Shown: piece by piece, positions 18,340 through 26,245 of the stretch | Layout: every line of letters starts with the position of its first letter | Numbering within the stretch: position 1 is the first letter of the stretch | NCBI RefSeq assembly: GCF_902859915.1 | Contig: NZ_CADIKK010000013.1 | Span: 1 to 64,000 of the forward strand | DNA from: Paraburkholderia ultramafica | Lineage (GTDB): Bacteria; Pseudomonadota; Gammaproteobacteria; Burkholderiales; Burkholderiaceae | Direction: 5' to 3' | DNA length: 64,000 nt | Notes under the pieces: generated by a model | Told to the model about the DNA's origin: nothing | Database searches by the model: none | What the model saw: only the letters and a program-made list of their open reading frames with translations | Made by a program: the position numbers and the translations under genes

Positions 18340-20238
18340 TCAATTGGCGCGCGCCAGCAGCAATGCATTGGTCCGCTTCACGAAGCTCGCCGGATCTTCC
18401 AGCGCGCCACCTTCGGCGAGCAAGGCCTGATCGAACAACAAATGGCACCAGTCGTCGAAGTTCGCGCTGTCCGCGTGCAAGCCCTTGACCAGCGCGTGCT
18501 CCGGATTCACTTCGAGAATCGGGTGGAACGACGGCGCTTGCTGGCCCGCGGCCTTCAGCATGCGTTGCAGATAGCCGCTCATTTCGCCGTCGTCGGCGAC
18601 GAGGCAGGACGGCGAGTCGGTCAGACGGAACGTCAGACGCACGTCCTTCGCCTTGTCCTTCAGCGCTTCCTTCATCTTCTCGACGAGCGGCTTGAACTCT
18701 TCGCCGACCTTCTCCTGCGCCTCTTTTTCCTCGTCGTTCAACGCGCCCAGATCGAGATCGCCGCGCGCCACGCTTTGCAGCGGCTTGCCGTCGAATTCGT
18801 TCAGGAACGACAGCATCCACTCATCGACGCGATCGGTCAGCAGCAGCACTTCCACACCCTTCTTGCGGAACACTTCGAGGTGCGGGCTGTGGGTCGCGGC
18901 CTGCCAGGTGTCGGCGGTGACGAAGTAAATCTTCGTTTGCTCGGGCTTCATGCGCGCGACGTAATCGGCCAGCGACACGGTCTGCTCCGGCGTTTCCGTA
19001 TGCGTCGACGCAAAGCGCACGAGCTTCGCGACCCGCTCGCGATTGGCGAAGTCTTCGCCGATGCCTTCCTTCAGCACCTGACCGAATTCCTTCCAGAAAC
19101 CCGCGTACTTTTCCTTGTCCGCGTCGTTGTCCGAGTTGGCCAGTTCTTCGAGCATCGACAGCGAACGCCTGGTCACGCCCTCGCGGATCGCCTTCACGTC
19201 GCGGCTTTCCTGCAGGATTTCGCGCGACACGTTCAGCGGCAGATCGCTCGAATCGACCACGCCCTTCACGAAACGCAGATACGCCGGCAGCAGTTGCTCG
19301 GCGTCGTCCATGATGAACACGCGCTTCACGTACAGCTTCAGGCCGCCGCGCTGCTCGCGGTTCCACATGTCGAACGGCGCGTGGCTCGGCACGTACAGCA
19401 GTTGCGTGTATTCGCTGCGGCCTTCCACACGGTTATGGGTCCACGTGAGCGGATCCTGATGATCGTGCGCGAGGTGCTGGTAGAACTGCTGGTACTGTTC
19501 TTCGGTGATGTCGTTCTTCGCGCGGGTCCACAGCGCGCTGGCCTGATTGACGGTCTCGTCCTCGTCCTTCGTGACCATCGCGCTCTGTTCCGCGTCCCAC
19601 TCTTCCTTCTGCATCAGGATCGGCAGCGCGACGTGGTCGGAGTACTTCTGGATGATCGACTTCAGACGATGCGATGACAGCAGCTCGTCCTCATCGGCAC
19701 GCAGATGCAGCGTGATGGAGGTGCCGCGCGCGGCGCGCTCGATCTGCTCCACCGCGAAATCGCCCTCGCCCGCGCTGACCCAGCGCACGCCTTCCGAGGC
19801 CGGCAAGCCGGCGCGGCGCGTTTCGACGGTGATCTTGTCGGCGACGATGAAGCCCGAATAGAAACCCACGCCGAACTGGCCAATGAGCGCCGCATCTTTC
19901 TGCTGGTCGCCGGAGAGCTTGCCGAAGAATTCCTTGGTGCCCGAGCGCGCGATCGTGCCGAGGTGCGCGATCGTTTCGTCGCGGCTCATGCCGACACCGT
20001 TGTCGTCGATGGTGACGGTGCGCGCGGCCTTGTCGTACGACACGCGAATCCGCAGGTTCGGATCGTTCTCGTACAACGCGCTATTTGCGATCGCTTCGAA
20101 GCGCAGCTTGTCGGCCGCGTCGGATGCGTTGGAAATCAGCTCGCGCAGGAAGATTTCCTTGTTGCTGTACAGCGAATGAATCATCAATTGCAGAAGCTGT
20201 TTCACTTCTGCCTGAAAGCTCATGGTTTCTTGTGCCAT
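18340..20238 (-). CDS. htpG: Chaperone HtpG (bacterial Hsp90)
   Basis: A 632-residue ATP-dependent chaperone. The N-terminal GHKL domain shows SNKEIFLRELISNASDAADKLRF, DDNGVGMSRDE and GQFGVGFYSGFIVADKI. The middle domain includes RVFIMDDAEQLLPAYLRFVKGVVDSSDLPLNVSREILQ, and the C-terminal dimerisation domain ends ALLLARAN. The ATG at 20238 with AGAGGAAG upstream gives the family's usual length. A sigma-32 promoter candidate lies about 210 bases upstream, so heat-shock control is likely. Confidence 0.98.
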   Translation of the reverse strand: MAQETMSFQAEVKQLLQLMIHSLYSNKEIFLRELISNASDAADKLRFEAIANSALYENDPNLRIRVSYDKAARTVTIDDNGVGMSRDETIAHLGTIARSGTKEFFGKLSGDQQKDAALIGQFGVGFYSGFIVADKITVETRRAGLPASEGVRWVSAGEGDFAVEQIERAARGTSITLHLRADEDELLSSHRLKSIIQKYSDHVALPILMQKEEWDAEQSAMVTKDEDETVNQASALWTRAKNDITEEQYQQFYQHLAHDHQDPLTWTHNRVEGRSEYTQLLYVPSHAPFDMWNREQRGGLKLYVKRVFIMDDAEQLLPAYLRFVKGVVDSSDLPLNVSREILQESRDVKAIREGVTRRSLSMLEELANSDNDADKEKYAGFWKEFGQVLKEGIGEDFANRERVAKLVRFASTHTETPEQTVSLADYVARMKPEQTKIYFVTADTWQAATHSPHLEVFRKKGVEVLLLTDRVDEWMLSFLNEFDGKPLQSVARGDLDLGALNDEEKEAQEKVGEEFKPLVEKMKEALKDKAKDVRLTFRLTDSPSCLVADDGEMSGYLQRMLKAAGQQAPSFHPILEVNPEHALVKGLHADSANFDDWCHLLFDQALLAEGGALEDPASFVKRTNALLLARAN

Positions 20239-20385
20239 GGTCGGACTTCCTCTCTGTTGCGAATGGGGTTCAGGTCGGTTCAGCTCAGGCTTGGCGCTCG
20301 GGCGCGGGCGCCGTTCGGTGCGGCCCGCCCGCGCTGGACTGTGCAGCCGCGGGCGCCGGGCAGCGGCGCCGCGATTGCCGGGCCA

Positions 20386-20445
20386 CCGGAGCGCCGGCCG
20401 CCGGATCGCCGGCCGCCGGATCGCCAACTGCCGGATCGCCGGCCT
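20386..20445. repeat. Four 15-bp tandem repeats in the htpG leader
   Basis: Units begin CCGGATCGCCGGCCG. The copies start at 20386 (degenerate, CCGGAGCGCC), 20401, 20416 (ends AACTG) and 20431. They lie between the htpG promoter candidate and its start codon, so they would be transcribed as part of the leader. Confidence 0.85.
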
Positions 20446-20446
20446 A

Positions 20447-20474
20447 ATTGGGGGCAATCCGGCACGGTTTCAAG
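20447..20474 (-). promoter_or_regulatory. Sigma-32 heat-shock promoter candidate for htpG
   Basis: On the minus strand CTTGAAA (20474-20468) is followed after 13 bases by CCCCCAAT (20454-20447). This fits the sigma-32 consensus CTTGAAA-N11-16-CCCCATNT well. The -35 overlaps the stop codon of the upstream MocR gene (20470-20472). Confidence 0.75.
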
Positions 20475-21924
20475 AGGCGCGGCGCGCGACGCCATCGAGA
20501 TAGCGGCACAAAAACGTCGCCAGTTCCGGATCGCCGCAATTGGCGATATTGAAGCGCATCCAGGTGGTCGGCGACTGCTGCGGCGAAAACAGGCCGCCGG
20601 GCGTCAGCAGGAAGCCGGCTTCGTGACCGGCCGCCGCCAGCGCGCCGGCGTCGACGCCCGTATCGGCCCACAGAAACATGCCGGCCGTGGGCGTCAGAAA
20701 CAGCTTCATACCGGTCTTCTCCAGCATCCGCACGGACTTTTCGCGCACGCCGTCGAGCCGCGCGCGCAAGCGCTCGACATGCCGCCGATAGTGGCCTTCG
20801 GTCAGAATCTTGTACAGCACGCGCTCGTTGAGCTCGGGGCTCGTCATGCCGACCAGCATCTTCTGATTGCTGACCGCCGTGGCCACGTCCGGCGCACACG
20901 CGATGAAGCCCACGCGCAGATTCGGCGCGAGCGTCTTCGAAAAGCTGCCGAGGTAGATCACGCGCTTTAACTGGTCGAGGCTCGCGAGCCGCGTGCCCGG
21001 ATGGCTCGGCGGACACAGATCGCCGTAAATATCGTCTTCGACGACGATGAAATCGTACGCTTCGGCGAGGCGCAGGATGCGGAATGCCTGGGCCGCCGTC
21101 AGCGACGTGCCGGTCGGGTTCTGCAGCACCGAATTGATCACCAGCATTTTCGGCCGCCACGTCTGCACGAGCGTTTCGAGCGCGTCGAGGTCGGGGCCGT
21201 CCGGCGTGTACGGCACGCCGACCAGCCGCGCGCCTTGCGACGCGAAGCACCCGAACATCTGGAACCACGCCGGATCGCCGACGATCACCGCATCGCCCGG
21301 CTTCACATAGATGCGCGAGATCAGGTCGATCGCCTGCGTGATGCCGGACACCATCACGATCTGATCCGGCGACGCGCCGATCTCCAGTTCCTCGAGCCGC
21401 GTCTGCAATTGCTGGCGCAGCGGCAGGAAACCCTGCGGCGTGCCGATGCCGAGCATCTGCGCGCCGCTCTGGCGGCCAAGCGTGCGCAGCGCGTTGGTGA
21501 TCAGGTCGCCGTCGAGCCAGCGCGCCGGCAGATAACCCAGGCCCGGACTGCGCTCGGGGCGCGCGCCGGTGTACAGCATGTTGCGCAACAACCAGACGAC
21601 GTCGATCGTGGCCGGCGCGGGCGCCCCTTCGGCGTGCGGGCGCATCTCCATCACCGCCGCGCCGCCCAGCCGCTCGCGCACGTAGAAGCCGGAGCCGCGC
21701 CGCGACTCCAGATAGCCTTGCGCCACCAGCCGCTCATACGCCTCGACCACCGTGAAGCGCGACACACCCTTGTCGAGCGCGAGCTTGCGGATCGACGGCA
21801 TCCGCATGCCGGGACGGAACACGCGCTCCTCGATACGGCGGCGCGCCCACTGGACCAGCTGCTCGACCAGCGTCAGCGACGCCGTATCGTGCGGGGCGGG
21901 AATCTGGGCAAGCGGGACGGACAT
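20470..21924 (-). CDS. MocR/GntR-type regulator with aminotransferase fold
   Basis: A 484-residue protein. Residues 20-85 are a winged HTH of the GntR family (RRRIEERVFRPGMRMPSIRKLALDKGVSRFTVVEAYERLVAQGYLESRRGSGFYV). The rest is a fold-type I PLP-dependent aminotransferase domain with lysine in YLGSFSKTLAPNLRVGF. MocR proteins sense PLP or amino-compound metabolites and usually control themselves and a neighbour. The ATG at 21924 is followed upstream by three repeated ACTGTACCG-like boxes. It is divergent from a VOC protein and an aminotransferase, the likely targets. Confidence 0.92.
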   Translation of the reverse strand: MSVPLAQIPAPHDTASLTLVEQLVQWARRRIEERVFRPGMRMPSIRKLALDKGVSRFTVVEAYERLVAQGYLESRRGSGFYVRERLGGAAVMEMRPHAEGAPAPATIDVVWLLRNMLYTGARPERSPGLGYLPARWLDGDLITNALRTLGRQSGAQMLGIGTPQGFLPLRQQLQTRLEELEIGASPDQIVMVSGITQAIDLISRIYVKPGDAVIVGDPAWFQMFGCFASQGARLVGVPYTPDGPDLDALETLVQTWRPKMLVINSVLQNPTGTSLTAAQAFRILRLAEAYDFIVVEDDIYGDLCPPSHPGTRLASLDQLKRVIYLGSFSKTLAPNLRVGFIACAPDVATAVSNQKMLVGMTSPELNERVLYKILTEGHYRRHVERLRARLDGVREKSVRMLEKTGMKLFLTPTAGMFLWADTGVDAGALAAAGHEAGFLLTPGGLFSPQQSPTTWMRFNIANCGDPELATFLCRYLDGVARRAS

Positions 21925-21935
21925 GACGGGCTCCA

Positions 21936-21979
21936 ACTGTACCGAACAGTATCGAAGCGATTGTACCGTTACTGTGCCG
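21936..21979. promoter_or_regulatory. Candidate MocR operator: three direct repeats
   Basis: ACTGTACCG at 21936, ATTGTACCG at 21960 and ACTGTGCCG at 21971 lie in the same orientation, 24 and 11 bases apart. An ACAGT (21946-21950) also forms an inverted repeat with the first ACTGT. This layout just upstream of the regulator start fits MocR autoregulation. Confidence 0.55.
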
Positions 21980-22200
21980 GTCGCCGCCGCTACATTTGAG
22001 AGCAGCAAAACAGGGGGACGCAGCGCAAACGCGGTTCGGACAAGGGTTCCGCCGATCACTGGCGATCCGGCAACACCGGCCCCCGAACCATCCGCATGGC
22101 CCGCCGATCCGGCAACCGGTTATGCTTACGGCCCCGGCAGCACCGCCGTCACACTGGCGCGCACCGGCTTACCGCACAAAACCGTTTTCCTCGATCCGTT

Positions 22201-22902
22201 ATGACAGCCCATCCGCTCCGTCTCGATCATCTCGTGATTTCCGCCCGCACCCTCGATGAGGGCACGCAGTACATCGCCGACACGCTTGGCGTCGCACCGG
22301 CCGGCGGCGGCGCCCATCCGCTGATGCGCACTCACAACCGCCTGCTGAACCTGTGGGGCGGCGTGTATCTGGAAGTGATCGCGATCGATCCGCATGCGGC
22401 GTCGGCAGCCAATGCCCAAGCCGACGGCAGCGCGCCGCGCCCCCGCCTGTTCGCGCTCGACGACCCGGCGACGCACGCGCGGCTCGAAAACGGGCCGTAC
22501 CTGTCGCATTGGGTGGCGCGCGTCGAGCGGCCGAAGCGCCTGTCGACATGGCAAACGCAGTACCCGCAGCGCATTGCGCCGATCGTGCCGATGACGCGCG
22601 GCGATTTCAGCTGGAGCCTGTCGGTGCCCGACGACGGCGCTTTCCCAGCCTGGCAGGGCGCCGGCAACGGCGTGCTGCCCTCGCTGATCCAATGGGACTC
22701 GCCGCAGCATCCGTCGACCACGCTGCCGGCAACGAGCCTCGCGCTGAAAGCGTTGAAAGCCGTGCACCCTCAAGCCGAGTTGGTGAGCGCGCAGTTGCAG
22801 TGGCTCGGCGCGGCGCATCTGCTCGAATTGCAGCCGACCGATGGCGCCGCGGCGCTCGTCGCCGAACTTGAAACACCCGATGGTCTACGGACCCTCAAAT
22901 AA
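22201..22902 (+). CDS. VOC-family protein, glyoxalase-like domain
   Basis: A 233-residue protein of the glyoxalase-like group (Glyoxalase_3 type): LDHLVISARTLDEGTQYIADTLGVAPAGGGAHPLMRTHNRLLNLWGGVYLEVIAIDP, with later HPSTTLPATSLALKAL. The ATG at 22201 starts right at MTAHPLRLDHLV. It is divergent from the MocR regulator and 75 bases upstream of an aminotransferase, suggesting one regulated unit. The reaction is unknown. Confidence 0.85.
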   Translation: MTAHPLRLDHLVISARTLDEGTQYIADTLGVAPAGGGAHPLMRTHNRLLNLWGGVYLEVIAIDPHAASAANAQADGSAPRPRLFALDDPATHARLENGPYLSHWVARVERPKRLSTWQTQYPQRIAPIVPMTRGDFSWSLSVPDDGAFPAWQGAGNGVLPSLIQWDSPQHPSTTLPATSLALKALKAVHPQAELVSAQLQWLGAAHLLELQPTDGAAALVAELETPDGLRTLK

Positions 22903-22977
22903 GCAGCGCGCGCGGGTCGCCGACTCGCGCGATAATTGAAGTTTTGACCGGTTCCAGAGATACCAGCAGAGGAGACC

Positions 22978-24174
22978 ATGGACCAAAGCGACCTGAAAGC
23001 CCCCACGTGGCAATTGTCCGAACGCGCACGCAAGCTCACGAGCTCCGCGATCCGCGAGATTCTGAAGGTCACGGAACGGCCTGAAGTCATTTCGTTCGCC
23101 GGCGGCCTGCCCTCGCCGGCCACCTTCCCGGCTGAACGCATGCGCGAAGCGGCCGACCGCATTCTGCGCGACTCGCCCGCCGCGGCGCTCCAATACAGCG
23201 CGACTGAAGGCTATGCGCCACTGCGTGAATGGATCGCCCAGCGTTATTCGGTGAACGGCTCGCAGATTCGGCCCACCCAAGTGCTGATCACCACCGGCTC
23301 GCAACAGGCGCTCGATCTGCTCGGCAAGGTGCTGGTGTGCCCGGACAGCCCGGTGCTGGTCGAAACGCCGACTTACCTCGGCGCGCTGCAGTCGTTCTCG
23401 ATGTACGAACCGCGCTACGCGCAGGTGCCGACCGACGACCAGGGCCTGATCCCCGCAGCGCTGACGCCGGAACTAACGAAAGGCGCGCGCCTCTTGTATG
23501 CGCAGCCGAACTTCCAGAATCCGACCGGCCGCCGTCTGCCGATCGAACGCCGCCGCGCGCTCGCCGGGTTCGCGAAAACCGCGCCCTTCCCGGTGATCGA
23601 AGACGACCCGTACGGCGCGCTCGACTACGCGGGCGAACCGCTGCCGACGATGCTGTCGATGGCGCCGGACCACATCGTCCATCTCGGCTCGTTCTCGAAG
23701 GTGCTCGCGCCGGGCCTGCGGGTCGGCTACATCATCGCGCCCGAAGAATTGATCTTCAAACTCGTACAGGCGAAGCAGGCCACCGATCTGCACACGCCGA
23801 GCTTCACGCAGCGCATCGTGCATGAAGTGATCAGGGACGGCTTCCTCGACACGCACGTGCCGACCATTCGCGAGTTGTACCGCGATCAATGCGAAGCCAT
23901 GCTGGCCGCGCTCCAGCGCTATATGCCCGAAGGCGTAAGCTGGAACCGTCCGGAAGGCGGCATGTTCGTGTGGGTGAATCTGCCCGCGCAAATAGATAGC
24001 ATGAAACTGCTCGAAGAAACCGTCGCGCAAAACGTCGCGTTCGTGCCGGGCGGCCCGTTCTTTGCGAACGAAGCGCAACACAACACGCTGCGCCTGTCGT
24101 TCGTCACGGTGCCGCCGGCGAAGATCGACGAAGGCGTCGCACGTCTCGGGGCGTTGATACGCGCGAAGATCTAA
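22978..24174 (+). CDS. PLP-dependent class I/II aminotransferase
   Basis: A 398-residue fold-type I enzyme. The PLP lysine is in HLGSFSKVLAPGLRVGYI. QPNFQNPTGRRLPIERRR and EDDPYGALDY are typical of the 2-aminoadipate/aromatic aminotransferase group (LysN-like). It lacks an HTH and so is a real enzyme rather than a MocR regulator. GAGGAG stands just before the ATG. RidA follows 65 bases downstream, which could quench reactive enamine/imine by-products of this enzyme. Confidence 0.9.
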   Translation: MDQSDLKAPTWQLSERARKLTSSAIREILKVTERPEVISFAGGLPSPATFPAERMREAADRILRDSPAAALQYSATEGYAPLREWIAQRYSVNGSQIRPTQVLITTGSQQALDLLGKVLVCPDSPVLVETPTYLGALQSFSMYEPRYAQVPTDDQGLIPAALTPELTKGARLLYAQPNFQNPTGRRLPIERRRALAGFAKTAPFPVIEDDPYGALDYAGEPLPTMLSMAPDHIVHLGSFSKVLAPGLRVGYIIAPEELIFKLVQAKQATDLHTPSFTQRIVHEVIRDGFLDTHVPTIRELYRDQCEAMLAALQRYMPEGVSWNRPEGGMFVWVNLPAQIDSMKLLEETVAQNVAFVPGGPFFANEAQHNTLRLSFVTVPPAKIDEGVARLGALIRAKI

Positions 24175-24239
24175 GCGCATGCCGCGCGATCTTCACGCGG
24201 CCCGCGTTATCGTATTTCACTACTGATCGAGGACACAAA

Positions 24240-24704
24240 ATGGCTCAAACGAATGTGTACGACAAGCTCAAGGAACTGGGCATCGAACTGCCGGTCGCCG
24301 GCGCACCGGCAGCCGCGTATGTGATGAGCGCGCAAAGCGGCAACACGGTGTACCTGTCCGGTCACATCGCGAAGAAGGACGGCAAGGTGTGGGCCGGCAA
24401 GCTCGGCGCCACGCTCGGCACCGAAGAAGGCAAGGTCGCGGCGCGCTCGATCGCCATCGACCTGCTCGCCACGCTGCACGCGCATGTGGGCGATCTGAAC
24501 CGCGTCACGCGCATCGTCAAGCTGATGAGCCTCGTCAACTCGACGCCCGAGTTCACCGAACAGCATCTGGTCACCAACGGCGCGTCCGAACTGATCGCCG
24601 ACGTGTTCGGCGAGCGCGGCAAGCATGCGCGCTCGGCATTCGGCGTCGCGCAGATTCCGCTCGGCGCGTGCGTCGAGATCGAGATGATCGCTGAAGTCGA
24701 GTAA
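24240..24704 (+). CDS. RidA-family protein
   Basis: A 154-residue member of the YjgF/YER057c/UK114 family: GNTVYLSGHIAKKDGKVWAGKLGATLGTEEGKVAARSIAIDLLATLHAHVGDLNRVTRIVKLMSLVNSTPEF, then RSAFGVAQIPLGACVEIEMIAEVE. The conserved Arg in HARSAFGVAQ is present. RidA hydrolyses 2-aminoacrylate-type imines. The length and the GTEEGKVAAR stretch fit the longer subgroup. It is probably cotranscribed with the aminotransferase. Confidence 0.92.
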   Translation: MAQTNVYDKLKELGIELPVAGAPAAAYVMSAQSGNTVYLSGHIAKKDGKVWAGKLGATLGTEEGKVAARSIAIDLLATLHAHVGDLNRVTRIVKLMSLVNSTPEFTEQHLVTNGASELIADVFGERGKHARSAFGVAQIPLGACVEIEMIAEVE

Positions 24705-24790
24705 CCAACGGGAAGCCGCGAATCGCATAGCGAAAGCCACCTCGACAACCCAGCCAGCATAAGCTGGCGGTTCGTCTGGTAGTCGGTTTC

Positions 24791-24835
24791 AAAACGCGCC
24801 ACGAGGGGTCAGCCACTCGCGGCGCGTTTTGCATT
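24791..24835 (+). terminator. Intrinsic terminator after ridA
   Basis: A 15-bp stem with one mismatch, AAAACGCGCCACGAG/CTCGCGGCGCGTTTT, is followed by GCATTTCT. The stem ends in TTTT. Confidence 0.85.
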
Positions 24836-24917
24836 TCTGCAAAGGTGGATCGTTACCGCGCCAGCGGATAGAATCCGCGAATCCTACCCAATCGTTTGAT
24901 TCGCTGGACCGCGCCCG

Positions 24918-25820
24918 ATGCCCGCCCACACTGTTCGTTTCAAACAAGTCGACGTGTTCACGTCGGTGCCGCTCAAAGGCAATCCGCTTGCTGTCGTATT
25001 CGATGCCGATGCGCTCGATGCGAATCAGATGCAGGCCATCGCCCACTGGACCAATCTGTCCGAAACGACTTTTCTGTTGAAGCCGACCGACCCGGCCGCC
25101 GACTATCGCGTGCGGATCTTCACCACGCATGGCGAATTGCCGTTCGCGGGTCATCCGACGCTCGGCACCGCGCACGCGTTGCTCGAAAGCGGCTATCAGC
25201 CGAAGCAGGCCGGCAAGCTGGTCCAGCAATGCGGCGTGGGACTCGTCGAGCTCGAAGCGCTGAGCGGATCGGCCGATCCGGCGCGCGGCGCATGGGCGTT
25301 CGCCGCGCCGCCCGCGCGCGTCACGCCGCTCGCCGCGGATCGCTACGCGGCGCTGTCCACGGCTTTACGTAGTGATGCGATCGATTTCAGCGCGACGCCC
25401 TGTGCGGTCGACAACGGTGCGCCGTGGCTCGTGGTGCGTCTGCATTCGGCGCGCGCTTGCCTCGTGCTCGACCCCGACAGCGCAGCGCTCGCCGAGCTCG
25501 TGCATTCAGTCGACACGCATGGGCTCGCGGTGTACGGCCCTCACGAAGCAGACGGCCCCGCGACTTTCGAGGTGCGCTGCCTGATGGCCGGGGGCGGCTT
25601 CGGCGTCGGCGAAGACCCGGTGACCGGCAGTGCCAACGCCGCGCTCGCCGGCCTGCTGAGCGCACAGCAGCGGCGCCCGGGCACGCATTACACGGCACGC
25701 CAGGGCACCGTGCTGGGCCGTGCCGGGCAGGTTTCGGTGCATTACGACGACGCACGTGGCAAGACGTGGATCGGCGGCTCGTCGGTGACGATCATCGACG
25801 GCACGTTCCGGCTGCCATGA
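24918..25820 (+). CDS. PhzF-family isomerase/epimerase-like protein
   Basis: A 300-residue protein of the PhzF (diaminopimelate-epimerase-like) family. FKQVDVFTSVPLKGNPLAVVF opens the first half, with catalytic Glu49 in NLSETTF. FTTHGELPFAGHPTLGTAHAL and GVGEDPVTGSANAAL are the other signatures. Only the stand-alone gene is present and no phenazine operon is seen, so the substrate is unknown. The last residues end IIDGTFRLP. Confidence 0.92.
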   Translation: MPAHTVRFKQVDVFTSVPLKGNPLAVVFDADALDANQMQAIAHWTNLSETTFLLKPTDPAADYRVRIFTTHGELPFAGHPTLGTAHALLESGYQPKQAGKLVQQCGVGLVELEALSGSADPARGAWAFAAPPARVTPLAADRYAALSTALRSDAIDFSATPCAVDNGAPWLVVRLHSARACLVLDPDSAALAELVHSVDTHGLAVYGPHEADGPATFEVRCLMAGGGFGVGEDPVTGSANAALAGLLSAQQRRPGTHYTARQGTVLGRAGQVSVHYDDARGKTWIGGSSVTIIDGTFRLP

Positions 25821-26245
25821 ACGGCGCGCCGCATCTCGCCGCGCTTGCCCACAAAAAGCCGCATCGTTTTAACACTTGATGCGACTTGCATCGCAAGCGG
25901 CTCATCAGAGACCTGGCACACCTGAACACTGAACCCAATGGAATATATAAAACGATTGCCAGGCCGCGGCCCAAGGCCAGCCGCGCTAGCTGCAAAATCA
26001 GCCGAAGCGGACGGTTTGCCGCGCCAGCGTATACCCGATGCCCGGACCCTTCCTTAATCCAGTGGCATTAAGTAATATCGAAACGTACCCGATGACCTGT
26101 GGACGGTCAGGTCAGGCACGGCGCCACGCCCCCTCCTCCTGCGCAGCAGTTCCGGCACCTTGGTCACCATGCAGCCATCCATGAAATCAGCGCAGTCGAT
26201 GCTCGCGTATTTGCAATCGGACGGCACTCAGGTACGGGCCGCCCG
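25821..26245. other. Intergenic region before the GGDEF-EAL gene
   Basis: No convincing gene. Several short inverted repeats occur: CGCATC/GATGCG (25860-25865 and 25878-25883), and CTTAAT/ATTAAG around 26054-26073. An AT-rich patch holds TATATAA near 25945. It probably carries the promoter of the downstream gene, but no clear -35/-10 pair is seen. Confidence 0.4.

Noticed and set aside
20386..20445. Regular repeats that could suggest a CRISPR array
   Set aside because: The 15-bp units are directly adjacent with no spacers, and no cas genes are present.
24918..25820. Phenazine biosynthesis
   Set aside because: Only a PhzF-family member is present; no other phz genes are in the window.
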